A stretch of DNA of 49,243 nt from Clostridia bacterium (GCA_021205365.1 JAJPXP010000031.1:24686-73928); one strand, 5' to 3'. Positions 41,662-49,085 are shown, counted from the stretch's first letter. Program-made: numbers and translations. Notes: generated from the letters alone by a model not told the origin.

Positions 41662-42964
41662 AGTGGAGCCACTGCTCATAAAATTCTTCATCCTTTCGCT
41701 TAATCTCTTCCAAAATAGCTGCGCGATTTTTTGCATCAATATCTGCATAATCAGCAGCATCAAACGTAATTTCGTTCTCCGGCATCGGCTCATCTACAGA
41801 AATCGTTTCTGCAATGTGATTTGCCGCACGCTCTGCAAATACAAGGCTTTCCAGCAGAGAATTACTTGCCAGACGGTTTCTGCCGTGTACGCCATTACAG
41901 CTGGTTTCACCTGCGGCATACAACCTGTTCATGGAGGTCTGGCTGTCAGAATTGACCTTAATGCCGCCCATAAAATAATGCTGTCCCGGCGTTACCGGAA
42001 TCGGCTCCTTGGTCATATCGTAGCCTTCCTCGAGGCACTGTTTGTAAATATTCGGAAAACGGTTTCTAATAAAATCTGCATCCAGATGTGCGATAGAAAG
42101 CTCTACATACGGACGCCCGTCAATCTTCATCTGCTTGCAAATTTCCTGTGATACCACATCGCGCGGCAGCAGCTCATTGACAAATCGTTCGCCTGCTTTA
42201 TTGTACAGATATGCGCCCTCGCCACGCACAGATTCCGAAATCAGGAAGCTGCGTCCCGGCTTGGTCGTGTACAGCGTAGTCGGGTGGATCTGGATATAAT
42301 TGATATGCTCTATCTCAATATTATGGCGCATGGCAATTGCAAGTGCATCACCCGTAATATGCCGGAAATTGGTAGAGAAGTGGAACAGTCCCCCTAAACC
42401 GCCGGTTGCCAATACAACCGCACGGGCATGGATCGCCCGCAAGTTGCCATCCGCATCACGCACTACTCCGCCGTAACACGTATTGTTGTCATCGCACAGG
42501 ATATCCACCAGCGTGGTGTGCTCTAGGATGGTAATATTTTTGCGTTCCTGCGCACGTGCCAGCAGCTTGCTGGTGATTTCCTGTCCAGTCAGGTCTTCAT
42601 GGAACAGAATGCGGTTTTCCGAATGTGCGCCTTCACGGGTAAATTCAAAATTTCCTTCTGCATCGCGCTGGAAATCCACACCATAATCCACAAGCTCCTG
42701 TGCAATCTTCTGCGAGGAACAAATCATAATATCCACAGACTGTTTATTATTTTCATAATGCCCAGCCTTCATGGTATCTTCAAAATAACTGTCGTAATCA
42801 TCATCGTTCAGCAACATGCACATGCCGCCCTGCGCAAGGAAAGAATCTGCCTTATCTACTTCTTCCTTGGTGATGACAAGAATGTTATAATTTTCGGGCA
42901 GCTGTAATGCATTAAACAATCCGGCAGCACCGGTACCGACAACCAAAATGTCAGTAGTTTCCAT
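41651..42964 (-). CDS. nadB: L-aspartate oxidase
   Basis: A 437-residue flavoenzyme oxidising aspartate to iminoaspartate, the first step to quinolinate; anaerobes use fumarate as acceptor. FAD site VVGTGAAGLFNAL at residue 8, SFLAQGGMCM, the substrate region HSENRILFHEDLTGQEI, and GGLGGLF plus AAGETSCNGVHGRNRLASNSLLESLVF. The C-terminal helical domain is shorter than in E. coli NadB (540), as in other clostridial versions. A 26-codon ORF lies 12 bases upstream. Confidence 0.93.
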   Translation of the reverse strand: METTDILVVGTGAAGLFNALQLPENYNILVITKEEVDKADSFLAQGGMCMLLNDDDYDSYFEDTMKAGHYENNKQSVDIMICSSQKIAQELVDYGVDFQRDAEGNFEFTREGAHSENRILFHEDLTGQEITSKLLARAQERKNITILEHTTLVDILCDDNNTCYGGVVRDADGNLRAIHARAVVLATGGLGGLFHFSTNFRHITGDALAIAMRHNIEIEHINYIQIHPTTLYTTKPGRSFLISESVRGEGAYLYNKAGERFVNELLPRDVVSQEICKQMKIDGRPYVELSIAHLDADFIRNRFPNIYKQCLEEGYDMTKEPIPVTPGQHYFMGGIKVNSDSQTSMNRLYAAGETSCNGVHGRNRLASNSLLESLVFAERAANHIAETISVDEPMPENEITFDAADYADIDAKNRAAILEEIKRKDEEFYEQWLHYDS

Positions 42965-42976
42965 ATTAGCTCCCCC

Positions 42977-43057
42977 TTACTCTGCAAGCCCGCAAAAACG
43001 AGCCTGTTCCGTTACATTTTTCGTGAGCAGCATCATGCGCTCCGTCAACTGCTTCAT
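42977..43057 (-). CDS. Possible 26-residue leader peptide of the nad operon
   Basis: A short frame (start MKQLTERMMLLTKNV, end RFCGLAE) lies between the nad promoter and nadB, with GGGAG upstream. Its stop is 12 bases before the nadB start, right before the nadB ribosome binding site, so it could affect nadB translation. It resembles no protein I know; it may be a leader peptide, a remnant or chance. Confidence 0.4.
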   Translation of the reverse strand: MKQLTERMMLLTKNVTEQARFCGLAE

Positions 43058-43076
43058 TTCCAATTATTCTCCCTAA

Positions 43077-43115
43077 CTAATATGCAGCTCCTGCTGCACT
43101 TGCTTTACATATTAG
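43077..43115 (-). promoter_or_regulatory. Inverted repeat at the nad operon transcription start
   Basis: Perfect 8-bp arms CTAATATG/CATATTAG, the outer one overlapping the -10 box, enclosing GCAGC/GCTGC. It could be an operator for an NAD-pathway repressor or an RNA hairpin at the 5' end. Confidence 0.5.
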
Positions 43116-43142
43116 TATACCATATCAAGCTGCATCCTGCAA
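43114..43142 (-). promoter_or_regulatory. Sigma-A promoter of the nad operon
   Basis: TTGCAG (43137-43142), 17-base spacer, extended -10 TGGTATACT (hexamer 43114-43119) on the minus strand. Confidence 0.75.
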
Positions 43143-43188
43143 GGTTGGTTTGCTATTCTTCAAATCTTTTGCAGCTTTTCCATTGCAA

Positions 43189-44133
43189 TTATGCATCTTC
43201 CAGAACCGGCGGTGCCGCTGTAAAATCCGGCCGGTGCTTTGGATCGGCAAGATATTGCTCGACCTTATCCATTGTCGGTGCAGAGAAATATGCTGCGCCG
43301 CGCTTGGTAACAGACAATGCAGAAGCATAGCTGCCATATTTCAGCGCTTCAACCGGGGATTTTCCCTGGAAATAAGCCGCAAGGAAATAGCCTTCAAACA
43401 CGTCTCCTGCAGCGGTGGAGTCCTCAACTGGGACATCGATTGCCGGATAATAGGTCTGTGTATCCCCCTTCTTATAAAATGCACCCTGGCTGCCCAGTGT
43501 AAAGATAAACTCGGAATCCGGATACATCTGTTCCAGCTGCAGCAGGATATCACCCGGCTGTACACATCCGGTCAGCCCCTGTCCTTCAATTTCATTGACA
43601 AAGAACATGGAAACCTTCGTCAGATCACATTTCCGTAATTCCGGTGAACATGGGGACGGATTGAGGATGATACGCATTCCCTTTTCCGCAGCCCGGTCAA
43701 TCGTATACTGCAAACATGAAATCTCATTCTGCAGAACCAGGATATCACCCTCAGCATACGGCTCCAGCACCTCATCCACATAGGCTTCATCTACCATCTG
43801 GTTTGCGCCGCCATAAATCATGATTGCATTCTGTCCAATATCATCTACCTGGACCACAGCATGTCCTGTCCGTCCTTGCACGACACGGATCGGGGAAGTA
43901 TCAACGCAAAGCTGCTCATTGAGGCTCTCCAGCATTTCCGTACCATCGGAACCGATCAGGCCTGCCAGCTGTACCTCAAAGCCAGCACGTGCCAGCGTTA
44001 CAGCCTGATTCAGGCCCTTGCCCCCTGGATAGACCTCCATATGCATAGACGGTTGTGTTTCCTTTGGGGTTGTAATATGTCCTACATAATAGTTAAAATC
44101 AATATTAATCGAACCTAACACAAGTATTTTCAT
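43189..44133 (-). CDS. Ribokinase-family (PfkB) sugar kinase
   Basis: A 314-residue kinase. KILVLGSINIDFNY at the start and VYPGGKGLNQAVTLARAG (the GGKGxNQA motif of ribokinases) give the fold; the anion hole and catalytic Asp are in DSTAAGDVFEGYF near 255-267. The GGKG motif and overall length favour ribokinase, but no ribose transporter or rbsD is present, so the sugar is open. ATG 44133 is preferred (GGAGGG nine bases upstream) to ATG 44139. A palindrome lies at its transcription start. Confidence 0.85.
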   Translation of the reverse strand: MKILVLGSINIDFNYYVGHITTPKETQPSMHMEVYPGGKGLNQAVTLARAGFEVQLAGLIGSDGTEMLESLNEQLCVDTSPIRVVQGRTGHAVVQVDDIGQNAIMIYGGANQMVDEAYVDEVLEPYAEGDILVLQNEISCLQYTIDRAAEKGMRIILNPSPCSPELRKCDLTKVSMFFVNEIEGQGLTGCVQPGDILLQLEQMYPDSEFIFTLGSQGAFYKKGDTQTYYPAIDVPVEDSTAAGDVFEGYFLAAYFQGKSPVEALKYGSYASALSVTKRGAAYFSAPTMDKVEQYLADPKHRPDFTAAPPVLEDA

Positions 44134-44202
44134 TGTCATGCGCCCTCCATTTTCTAAATCAGGTCACAAAATATACATTTCATTTTCTGCTATATCATTT
44201 CG

Positions 44203-44214
44203 ATAAAGCTTTAT
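44203..44214 (-). promoter_or_regulatory. Palindrome ATAAAGCTTTAT at the kinase start site
   Basis: Perfect 12-base palindrome four bases after the -10 box; size and symmetry resemble LacI-family operators in sugar gene promoters. No regulator gene is adjacent. Confidence 0.45.
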
Positions 44215-44217
44215 GTT

Positions 44218-44246
44218 ATTATAAGATGTTTCCGCGGCAAGTACAA
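44218..44246 (-). promoter_or_regulatory. Sigma-A promoter of the sugar kinase gene
   Basis: TTGTAC (44241-44246), 17-base spacer, TATAAT (44218-44223) on the minus strand. Confidence 0.75.
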
Positions 44247-44361
44247 GAGTTTCCAAACAATTCTATGTAAATTATCCAGTAATTCTTTCCGATTCCTCTT
44301 ATTTTCAACCGTCTTTATCCATATTTTTTTGAAATATAGTACAAAAAACAACATTTTCCAC

Positions 44362-44390
44362 TTGACTTTCGTCTATATCATGGATATGAT
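44362..44390 (+). promoter_or_regulatory. Sigma-A promoter of smpB
   Basis: TTGACT (44362-44367), 17-base spacer, TATGAT (44385-44390). A perfect palindrome TATATCAT-GGAT-ATGATATA (44374-44393) covers the spacer and -10. Confidence 0.7.
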
Positions 44391-44423
44391 ATAAGATACT
44401 GAAGCGAAAGGATGATTGTGGTC

Positions 44424-44891
44424 ATGGCTGTAAATAAAAAAGGCACCAAGCAAATCACCGCCAACAAAAAAGCCAGACATGATTATTTCGTCGAACAGGC
44501 TTTTGAATGCGGCATTGAATTATTTGGAACAGAAGTAAAGTCCATCCGCCAGGGTACGGTAAGCTTAAAGGATTCTTATTGTATTTTCCGCGATGGAGAA
44601 ATTTTTGTCAAGGGCATGCATATCAGCCCCTATGAAATGGGCAACATCTTTAACAAAGACCCATTGCGTGAGCGCAAACTGCTTATGCACAAGAAGGAAA
44701 TCATGGTTCTGTTTGGCAAGACCAAGCAGGAGGGCTATGCTTTGATTCCGCTTTCTTTATATTTCAAAAATGCACGTGTCAAGGTTGAGCTTGGCCTTTG
44801 CAAAGGTAAAAAGCTGTATGACAAGCGTGAATCCGCTGCCAAGCGGGATGCACAGCGCGAAATCGAACGCGCAATGAAATCCCGGCGGTAA
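44424..44891 (+). CDS. smpB: SsrA-binding protein SmpB
   Basis: A 155-residue partner of tmRNA in trans-translation, placing tmRNA in the empty A site of stalled ribosomes. [40 protein letters not shown] and the basic tail [23 protein letters not shown] are standard. ATG 44424 matches the usual N-terminus; AAAGGA is somewhat distant (11 bases) and GTG 44418 is an alternative. It lies 28 bases before the tmRNA gene, an arrangement that suits joint expression. Confidence 0.95.
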   Translation: MAVNKKGTKQITANKKARHDYFVEQAFECGIELFGTEVKSIRQGTVSLKDSYCIFRDGEIFVKGMHISPYEMGNIFNKDPLRERKLLMHKKEIMVLFGKTKQEGYALIPLSLYFKNARVKVELGLCKGKKLYDKRESAAKRDAQREIERAMKSRR

Positions 44892-44919
44892 CCAGTTTTC
44901 GTTTCATTTCAAACTATCC

Positions 44920-45273
44920 GGGGACGTACCGGTTTCGACGGGGGCGTGGAATCCGGGATAGCGGGCCGCAGTGAGGATGCTGCGTTAAAAGCCTCAAATG
45001 TCTAAATATTAAACGACAAGAACTATTCTTTACAGGCTGCCTAAAATAGGCTAGCCCGTTCTGCCCGGGAGTATCGCGGCCTGGGACAGAGCGTCATTTA
45101 GCGGTGAACGTGCGGCAGGTAAGCTTTGCCCTGCCCATGCATGATGAAGCTACCAACCCTGTAAGCCTGTCATTTGGCGTGCAGCAGCGGGAATTTGAAT
45201 AAAATGACTGCGCCCGGAGAGGTCCTTGAGGAAGTGCCTTCGGACAGGGGTTCGACTCCCCTCGTCTCCACCA
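44920..45273 (+). ncRNA. ssrA: Transfer-messenger RNA (tmRNA)
   Basis: The 5' end GGGGACG pairs with 3' CGTCTCC to form the acceptor stem (one G-U pair), followed by ACCA; the T-arm GGACAGGGGTTCGACTCCCC is clear. The tag frame at 45012-45044 reads NDKNYSLQAA then TAA, after an Ala supplied by the tRNA domain; the UUA codon just before could also be the resume codon. The tag ends QAA rather than the common LAA. CCA is encoded. Confidence 0.95.
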
Positions 45274-45276
45274 GAT

Positions 45277-45320
45277 AAATACCTGAAATTGCTTTGTTCC
45301 AGCAATTTCAGGTATTTTTA
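45277..45320 (+). terminator. Terminator of tmRNA
   Basis: Perfect 17-bp stem AAATACCTGAAATTGCT/AGCAATTTCAGGTATTT with a 7-base loop and T-rich tail. Confidence 0.9.
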
Positions 45321-45331
45321 TTTGCAGTAGA

Positions 45332-45590
45332 TGCTGCGAATCCTCACGGTATTGCCTGTCCGAAACCATGGAAGCAGGCAATCCCTCTGAGGCTGCAGCA
45401 CGTTATGGTACGATCCTCGGCGCATCCCTGACCGGTGATATTTTCGAAGATGTATTGGACTTCTGGCTCAGGCCATTATCCTGAACCTAATATTCCGGAA
45501 CCAAAGAAATCATCATATACATTCGACTGGAAGGCCGCACATGACGTGCGTCCTTCATGCTATCCCCTTGCTTCCGGTTGTCCGATATGA
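45332..45590 (+). pseudogene. Decayed ORF fragment downstream of tmRNA
   Basis: Two frames look protein-like but lack a start: the first contains NPSEAAARYGTILGASLTG and GDIFEDVLDFW up to about 45470; another continues with GHYPEPNIPEPKKSSYTFDW to the stop at 45588. Together they suggest the C-terminal end of one protein broken by a frameshift. I recognise no family. It may be what remains of an insertion at the tmRNA 3' end. Confidence 0.3.
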
Positions 45591-45592
45591 TA

Positions 45593-45716
45593 AGCTAAAA
45601 TTGGCAGAGATAAAAACACGTCCCGGTAGGTAGTCCGGGAGCAGCAAAATCCCATGCTGTCAGTAACCTGCCTCCTTGGTTGTCCGTTCTCTGCACAGCC
45701 AATAAAGGAGGATGTG
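45593..45716 (+). promoter_or_regulatory. Structured leader of yjdF, probable azaaromatic (yjdF-motif) riboswitch
   Basis: Two short hairpins (TCCCGG/CCGGGA at 45621-45640, CAGCA/TGCTG at 45642-45659) precede a larger one in which CCTCCTT (45671-45677) pairs with AAGGAGG (45705-45711), the ribosome binding site, with GGTTG/CAGCC closing the inner stem. This is an expression platform that can block translation. yjdF genes in Firmicutes are commonly preceded by the yjdF-motif RNA, which binds aromatic nitrogen heterocycles; I infer it from position and shape, not from a covariance match. Confidence 0.55.
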
Positions 45717-45718
45717 CT

Positions 45719-46138
45719 ATGAGTACGGAAAAAGCAGCCATTACGATTCTGTTTGACGATCCTTTCTGGATTGGATTGTATGAGCGAGAATCTGCCGGGC
45801 AGTATGCAGTCTGCAAAATCACATTTGGTGCGGAACCAAAAGATTATGAGGTATATCATTTTCTTCTGCACAACTGGAACAGATTGCAGTTTAGTCCATC
45901 TGTAGACGCTGCAAAAACTGCATCCAGGCGAATCAATCCCAAACGGATGCAGCGTGTGATTCAGAAGCAAACCGCCTGCGCTGGCATCGGGACAAAAGCC
46001 CAGCAGGCATTGCAGCTCCAGCGGGAACAAAGAAAATCCGAACGCAAAATCCAAACCCGTGAACATCGTGAAGAGGAAAAGCAGCGTCAGTTTTTGCTCC
46101 GTCAGCAAAAGCACAGACAAAAACACCGCGGTCACTAA
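45719..46138 (+). CDS. yjdF: YjdF family protein (DUF2992)
   Basis: A 139-residue protein of unknown biochemical role: ILFDDPFWIGLYERESAG at the start, VCKITFGAEPKDYEVYHFLL in the middle, INPKRMQRVIQKQTA, then a very basic and Gln/Glu-rich coiled tail ending KQRQFLLRQQKHRQKHRGH. These blocks are the DUF2992 signature. The family is thought to help with toxic azaaromatic compounds because of its riboswitch. ATG 45719 is chosen because AAGGAGG is seven bases upstream and part of the leader hairpin. Confidence 0.88.
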   Translation: MSTEKAAITILFDDPFWIGLYERESAGQYAVCKITFGAEPKDYEVYHFLLHNWNRLQFSPSVDAAKTASRRINPKRMQRVIQKQTACAGIGTKAQQALQLQREQRKSERKIQTREHREEEKQRQFLLRQQKHRQKHRGH

Positions 46139-46149
46139 CTGCGGCGCCG

Positions 46150-46187
46150 AAAAGACCACCGCAAGGGACACTTCACATAAGGAAGTG
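46150..46187 (-). repeat. Repeat copy A bracketing the efflux island
   Basis: Read on the minus strand, CACTTCCTTATGTGAAG (46171-46187) is followed after 10 bases by GGTGGTCTTTT (46150-46160). The same two blocks occur on the plus strand at 49143-49178 (gap 8), giving a long-range inverted pair. Confidence 0.6.
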
Positions 46188-46204
46188 TCCCTTGCGGCGT
46201 TTTA
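46159..46204 (+). terminator. Terminator of yjdF
   Basis: Perfect 16-bp stem CCGCAAGGGACACTTC/GAAGTGTCCCTTGCGG followed by CGTTTT. Part of this hairpin recurs inverted near 49.15 kb. Confidence 0.8.
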
Positions 46205-46214
46205 AAGAATTTGT

Positions 46215-46445
46215 AATGATGGTTGGATGTAATGAATTACAAATTCAATAGGCGATAGAGTAGTCTGCACTTTTGCCGCTCAATTTTATTCATCATTAGG
46301 GTTTGGTTTATCTGCAAAAAAAGCATTTGAACAGGCTAAGAGAGTTATGATGATGAATCGCCATACAGAAGCCAGTACGCCTATGTTATATACCAAAGAA
46401 GAAATAGATGCAGATATGCTTGTTTTAGTTCGACCTATTAGTTGA
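46215..46445 (+). pseudogene. C-terminal remnant of a CHAT-like (caspase-fold) protein
   Basis: From 46236 the frame reads SIGDRVVCTFAAQFYSSLG then LSAKKAFEQAKRV and ends after LVLVRPIS. This matches the tail of CHAT-type proteins (IGD..A..FA..FY..LG.G.S...AF..A). Just upstream, MVGCNE in another frame (46215-46233) would be the preceding strand, so a frameshift and loss of the front have occurred. The catalytic His and Cys would lie in the missing part. AT-rich compared with core genes. 46446-46586 holds nothing recognisable. Confidence 0.5.
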
Positions 46446-46586
46446 TTCTTAAACAGAATTTATGGAAAATTAAAAATGAAAATGTCTTACCAAGCACTGA
46501 ATTTGGTTATCCAAATTCGCTTGTTAGGGGGCTTTCGCCTCCTAAGATCCCTCTTAAAATCTTTACAAGTCAGTTTCACACAAGAC

Positions 46587-46615
46587 TTGACAAATAGATA
46601 ATGAAAAAATATAAT
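46587..46615 (+). promoter_or_regulatory. Consensus promoter of the tetR gene
   Basis: TTGACA (46587-46592), 17-base spacer, TATAAT (46610-46615): perfect hexamers. Confidence 0.85.
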
Positions 46616-46630
46616 TGAACAAGAGTTCAA
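46615..46630 (+). promoter_or_regulatory. TetR-family operator, autoregulatory
   Basis: TTGAAC-N4-GTTCAA, a perfect palindrome overlapping the last -10 base and the start site; the half site TTGAAC recurs before the MATE gene. Confidence 0.65.
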
Positions 46631-46649
46631 AGTTGGAATAGGTGAGAAG

Positions 46650-47219
46650 ATGGCACAAGTGTTGAAAGACGAAATACGGGAGAAAATTCTTGCGGCAGCT
46701 TTAGAAGAATTTTATGAACGGGGCTATAAATTAGCCACTATGCGAAATATCGCCGCTACTGCGCTAATCCCCACAGGCTTAACCTATTCTTACTACAAGA
46801 ACAAAGCTGACCTTTTCGACGCTGTTCTCCGCCCTGTGCTATATGATTGGGAACGGGTATTGACCGCTGGCGGAGAAACCGAAAATAGGCATTTTAACAC
46901 AGAAATCTACGGGTTGAGCAAGGCGGAAATGGAATGTCTGCTAAACCTCTTTGAACATCGGAAAGAATTTATTATCCTAATTGACAAAAGCGACGGTACA
47001 AAATACGAATATGAAAGGGAACGCTTTGTAAAGAATATAGAAGATCACCTGTTTAAGCATTGTGTCAATCCTTCTACGGACGCAGTTTTTGTTCACATTA
47101 TTACAAATAACTTCGTAGACGGTCTAATGCAGATCATGTACCACTACAAAGGAAAGGAATGGGCAATTATGATTTTACGCAAGTTATCCAAAATATATTT
47201 GTCTGGAATCGGTCTTTAA
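46650..47219 (+). CDS. TetR/AcrR family transcriptional regulator
   Basis: A 189-residue repressor. The N-terminal helix-turn-helix is EIREKILAAALEEFYERGY, TMRNIAATALIPTGLTYSYYKNKADLF. The C-terminal ligand-binding half (NLFEHRKEFIILIDKSDGTKYEYERERF) is of the short type seen next to MATE and ABC exporters in Firmicutes. AGGTGAG lies before the ATG. The consensus promoter with an internal palindrome points to autorepression, and the same half-sites before the MATE gene suggest it controls efflux. Lower GC than the core region. Confidence 0.88.
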   Translation: MAQVLKDEIREKILAAALEEFYERGYKLATMRNIAATALIPTGLTYSYYKNKADLFDAVLRPVLYDWERVLTAGGETENRHFNTEIYGLSKAEMECLLNLFEHRKEFIILIDKSDGTKYEYERERFVKNIEDHLFKHCVNPSTDAVFVHIITNNFVDGLMQIMYHYKGKEWAIMILRKLSKIYLSGIGL

Positions 47220-47237
47220 GATCGGTTCCTTTTTTTA
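47205..47237 (+). terminator. Terminator of tetR
   Basis: Ten-bp stem GGAATCGGTC/GATCGGTTCC (two G-U pairs) and a T run. The stop codon of tetR is in its loop. Confidence 0.75.
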
Positions 47238-47552
47238 TTGAACAATATTGAACTATTATTCAAAATTGAAGGCGGAATAACCTATGATGGCTCAACGAAT
47301 CAAACTATATTCCAAAAGCGAAGCAAACACATTTGACATTGCCGTAAAGAGAACCGATACTTCCTTGTCAAGTATTGCAGGTATTATCCTCAGGGCGACA
47401 TCATTCAAAATATGTGCGTTAAAAACCGGAATTCCCCCGCCACTTTGTGACCTCTTTAATACCGCACACCGCACGATTATCAAAGGTATTTTGCGGCAGG
47501 AGCGATACGGTTCCTGCCTTCGAAATAAATTCAAAAATCAGGAGGACAAACA
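47238..47552 (+). other. tetR-MATE spacer with operator half-sites and an unassigned ORF
   Basis: The first part holds TTGAAC at 47238 and TTGAAC-N5-TTCAA at 47248-47263, matching the tetR operator half-sites. From 47284 an open frame of 90 codons (MAQRIKLYSKSEANTF) runs to overlap the MATE start by four bases; it resembles nothing I know and may be non-coding or a remnant. AGGAGG for the MATE gene lies at its end. Confidence 0.4.
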
Positions 47553-48932
47553 ATGAACAAGCAAAGCAACAACCGAATTAGTATCATGCGAGACGAGCCA
47601 GTAGCGGCCGCATTGATAAAATTAGGTGTACCAACTATGATTGGTATGCTGATCTCTGCACTTTACAACGCCATCGACGGCTATTTCGTGGGCGGCTTAG
47701 GCATGAGTCAGATAGGAGCTGTGTCCGTAGTGTTCCCCATTGTTCAGATCGTTGCTGGCATTGGAATGATGTTCGGTACCGGAGCCTCTTCCTATATTTC
47801 ACGATCTCTTGGAAAGGGAGATCATGCAGAGGCTAATCGCGCAGCCTCCACTGCTCTTTTTTTCAGCATCCTTGTCGGAGCAGTTATTATCATGGGGATT
47901 ATGGCGTTCCTTGACCCTGTTTTAATTTCACTGGGGGCAACAGACACTATTTTGCCTTATGCGAGAAACTATGTCCAAATCTATGCGATTGGCTCCATTA
48001 TCAATGTGTTTACCGTCACGATGAATAGTCTTCTGACCGCACAGGGCGCTACCAATTTCACCATGATTGCCATGCTCATAGGTAGTATTACAAACGTTAT
48101 TTTAGATCCCATTATGATTTACGCCTTGGACTGGGGCATTGAGGGGGCAGCTATCGCTACGGTAATCTCTCTGTGTGTCACCATGGCCCTTTATATTGGG
48201 TATATAGGAACAAAACAGGGTGTTCTGCGGCTGTCGCCGCGAAATATCCGACTTTCGCCCCGGCTCTTAGGGGAAATCTTGAAAATAGGTATTCCTGTGA
48301 TTCTGTACCAACTCCTTGCCAGTGCGTCTATAGGACTTACCAACGGCGCGGCAAAGCCCTATGGGGACTACGCTGTGGCGGCGCTGGGAGTCGTTACCCG
48401 TATTATAACGGTGGGAAATTTCATCGTTTATGGTTTCTTGAAAGGCTTTCAGCCATTTGCGGGATATAACTATGGCGCAAAGCAATTTGATAGACTGAAA
48501 AAGGCGATCCGACTTTGCCTGATCTGGACTACTGTCTTTGAACTTGCCGCAGCGATCATTCTCGTGATCTTTGCAAAGCCAATCGTATCTCTTTTCGGAA
48601 CCGATATGGAAATGATAAAGCTGGCAAGCACAGCCCTCCGGCTGAACGCAATCCTATTTACCACCTATGGTTTCCTGATGACATATGCAAGTCTGTACCT
48701 CGCGATCCGAAAAAGTCTGGTGGGTGGACTATTGACTTTGAGCCGGCAAGGAATCTTCTTCCTGCCGCTGATCTTTGTGTTGCCGCGGTTGTTCCAGTTA
48801 TCCGGGATTATTTGGACACAGCCAGTGGCCGACTTACTGACAGCAGCAGTTACACTCATTTTTGCAATCAAATTCAATCGTGCTTTAACCGCTGAAACAC
48901 CTGCACTGCCACAAGGAGGTGAACAGACCTGA
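47553..48932 (+). CDS. MATE family multidrug efflux transporter
   Basis: A 459-residue inner-membrane antiporter of the DinF/NorM superfamily with about 12 helices in two related halves: LGVPTMIGMLISALYNAIDG starts the first and ILKIGIPVILYQLLASASIG the second. GGLGMSQIGAVSVVFPIV and RSLGKGDHAEANR are typical. It would expel cationic drugs or toxins using Na or H gradients. CAGGAGGAC precedes the ATG. Preceded by tetR with shared operator half-sites and followed by a truncated DtxR-type gene whose intact form often follows such MATE genes. Confidence 0.9.
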   Translation: MNKQSNNRISIMRDEPVAAALIKLGVPTMIGMLISALYNAIDGYFVGGLGMSQIGAVSVVFPIVQIVAGIGMMFGTGASSYISRSLGKGDHAEANRAASTALFFSILVGAVIIMGIMAFLDPVLISLGATDTILPYARNYVQIYAIGSIINVFTVTMNSLLTAQGATNFTMIAMLIGSITNVILDPIMIYALDWGIEGAAIATVISLCVTMALYIGYIGTKQGVLRLSPRNIRLSPRLLGEILKIGIPVILYQLLASASIGLTNGAAKPYGDYAVAALGVVTRIITVGNFIVYGFLKGFQPFAGYNYGAKQFDRLKKAIRLCLIWTTVFELAAAIILVIFAKPIVSLFGTDMEMIKLASTALRLNAILFTTYGFLMTYASLYLAIRKSLVGGLLTLSRQGIFFLPLIFVLPRLFQLSGIIWTQPVADLLTAAVTLIFAIKFNRALTAETPALPQGGEQT

Positions 48933-49066
48933 TATTGAGCAAATCCCTGGAGGACTACTTGGAGGCCATTTTGATACTTCATCAGAAAAGGGAAAGTGTT
49001 AGATCAATTGACCTTGCTGAACACATGGGATTAGGAGTGATTAGGGAACTACACACAACAGATTGA
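48929..49066 (+). pseudogene. Truncated DtxR/MntR-family metal regulator
   Basis: The frame ILSKSLEDYLEAILILHQKR followed by VRSIDLAEHMG is the N-terminal winged-helix start of DtxR-type iron or manganese regulators, usually about 120-140 residues in the short form. After about residue 36 the match stops (GLGVIRELHTTD) and a stop follows at 49064. Only CTG (48929) or TTG (48935) is available as start; an AAGGAGGTGA site sits at the right distance from CTG. It overlaps the MATE stop. Probably cut by a rearrangement. Confidence 0.7.
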
Positions 49067-49085
49067 AACATAAAAAATATAGCAA

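Noticed and set aside
45094-45381. A 95-codon minus-strand frame over the tmRNA 3' part
   Set aside because: Encodes the antisense of the conserved tmRNA T-arm and terminator, a well-known false gene call.
45560-46171. A 203-codon minus-strand frame opposite yjdF
   Set aside because: Antisense shadow of yjdF and its leader.
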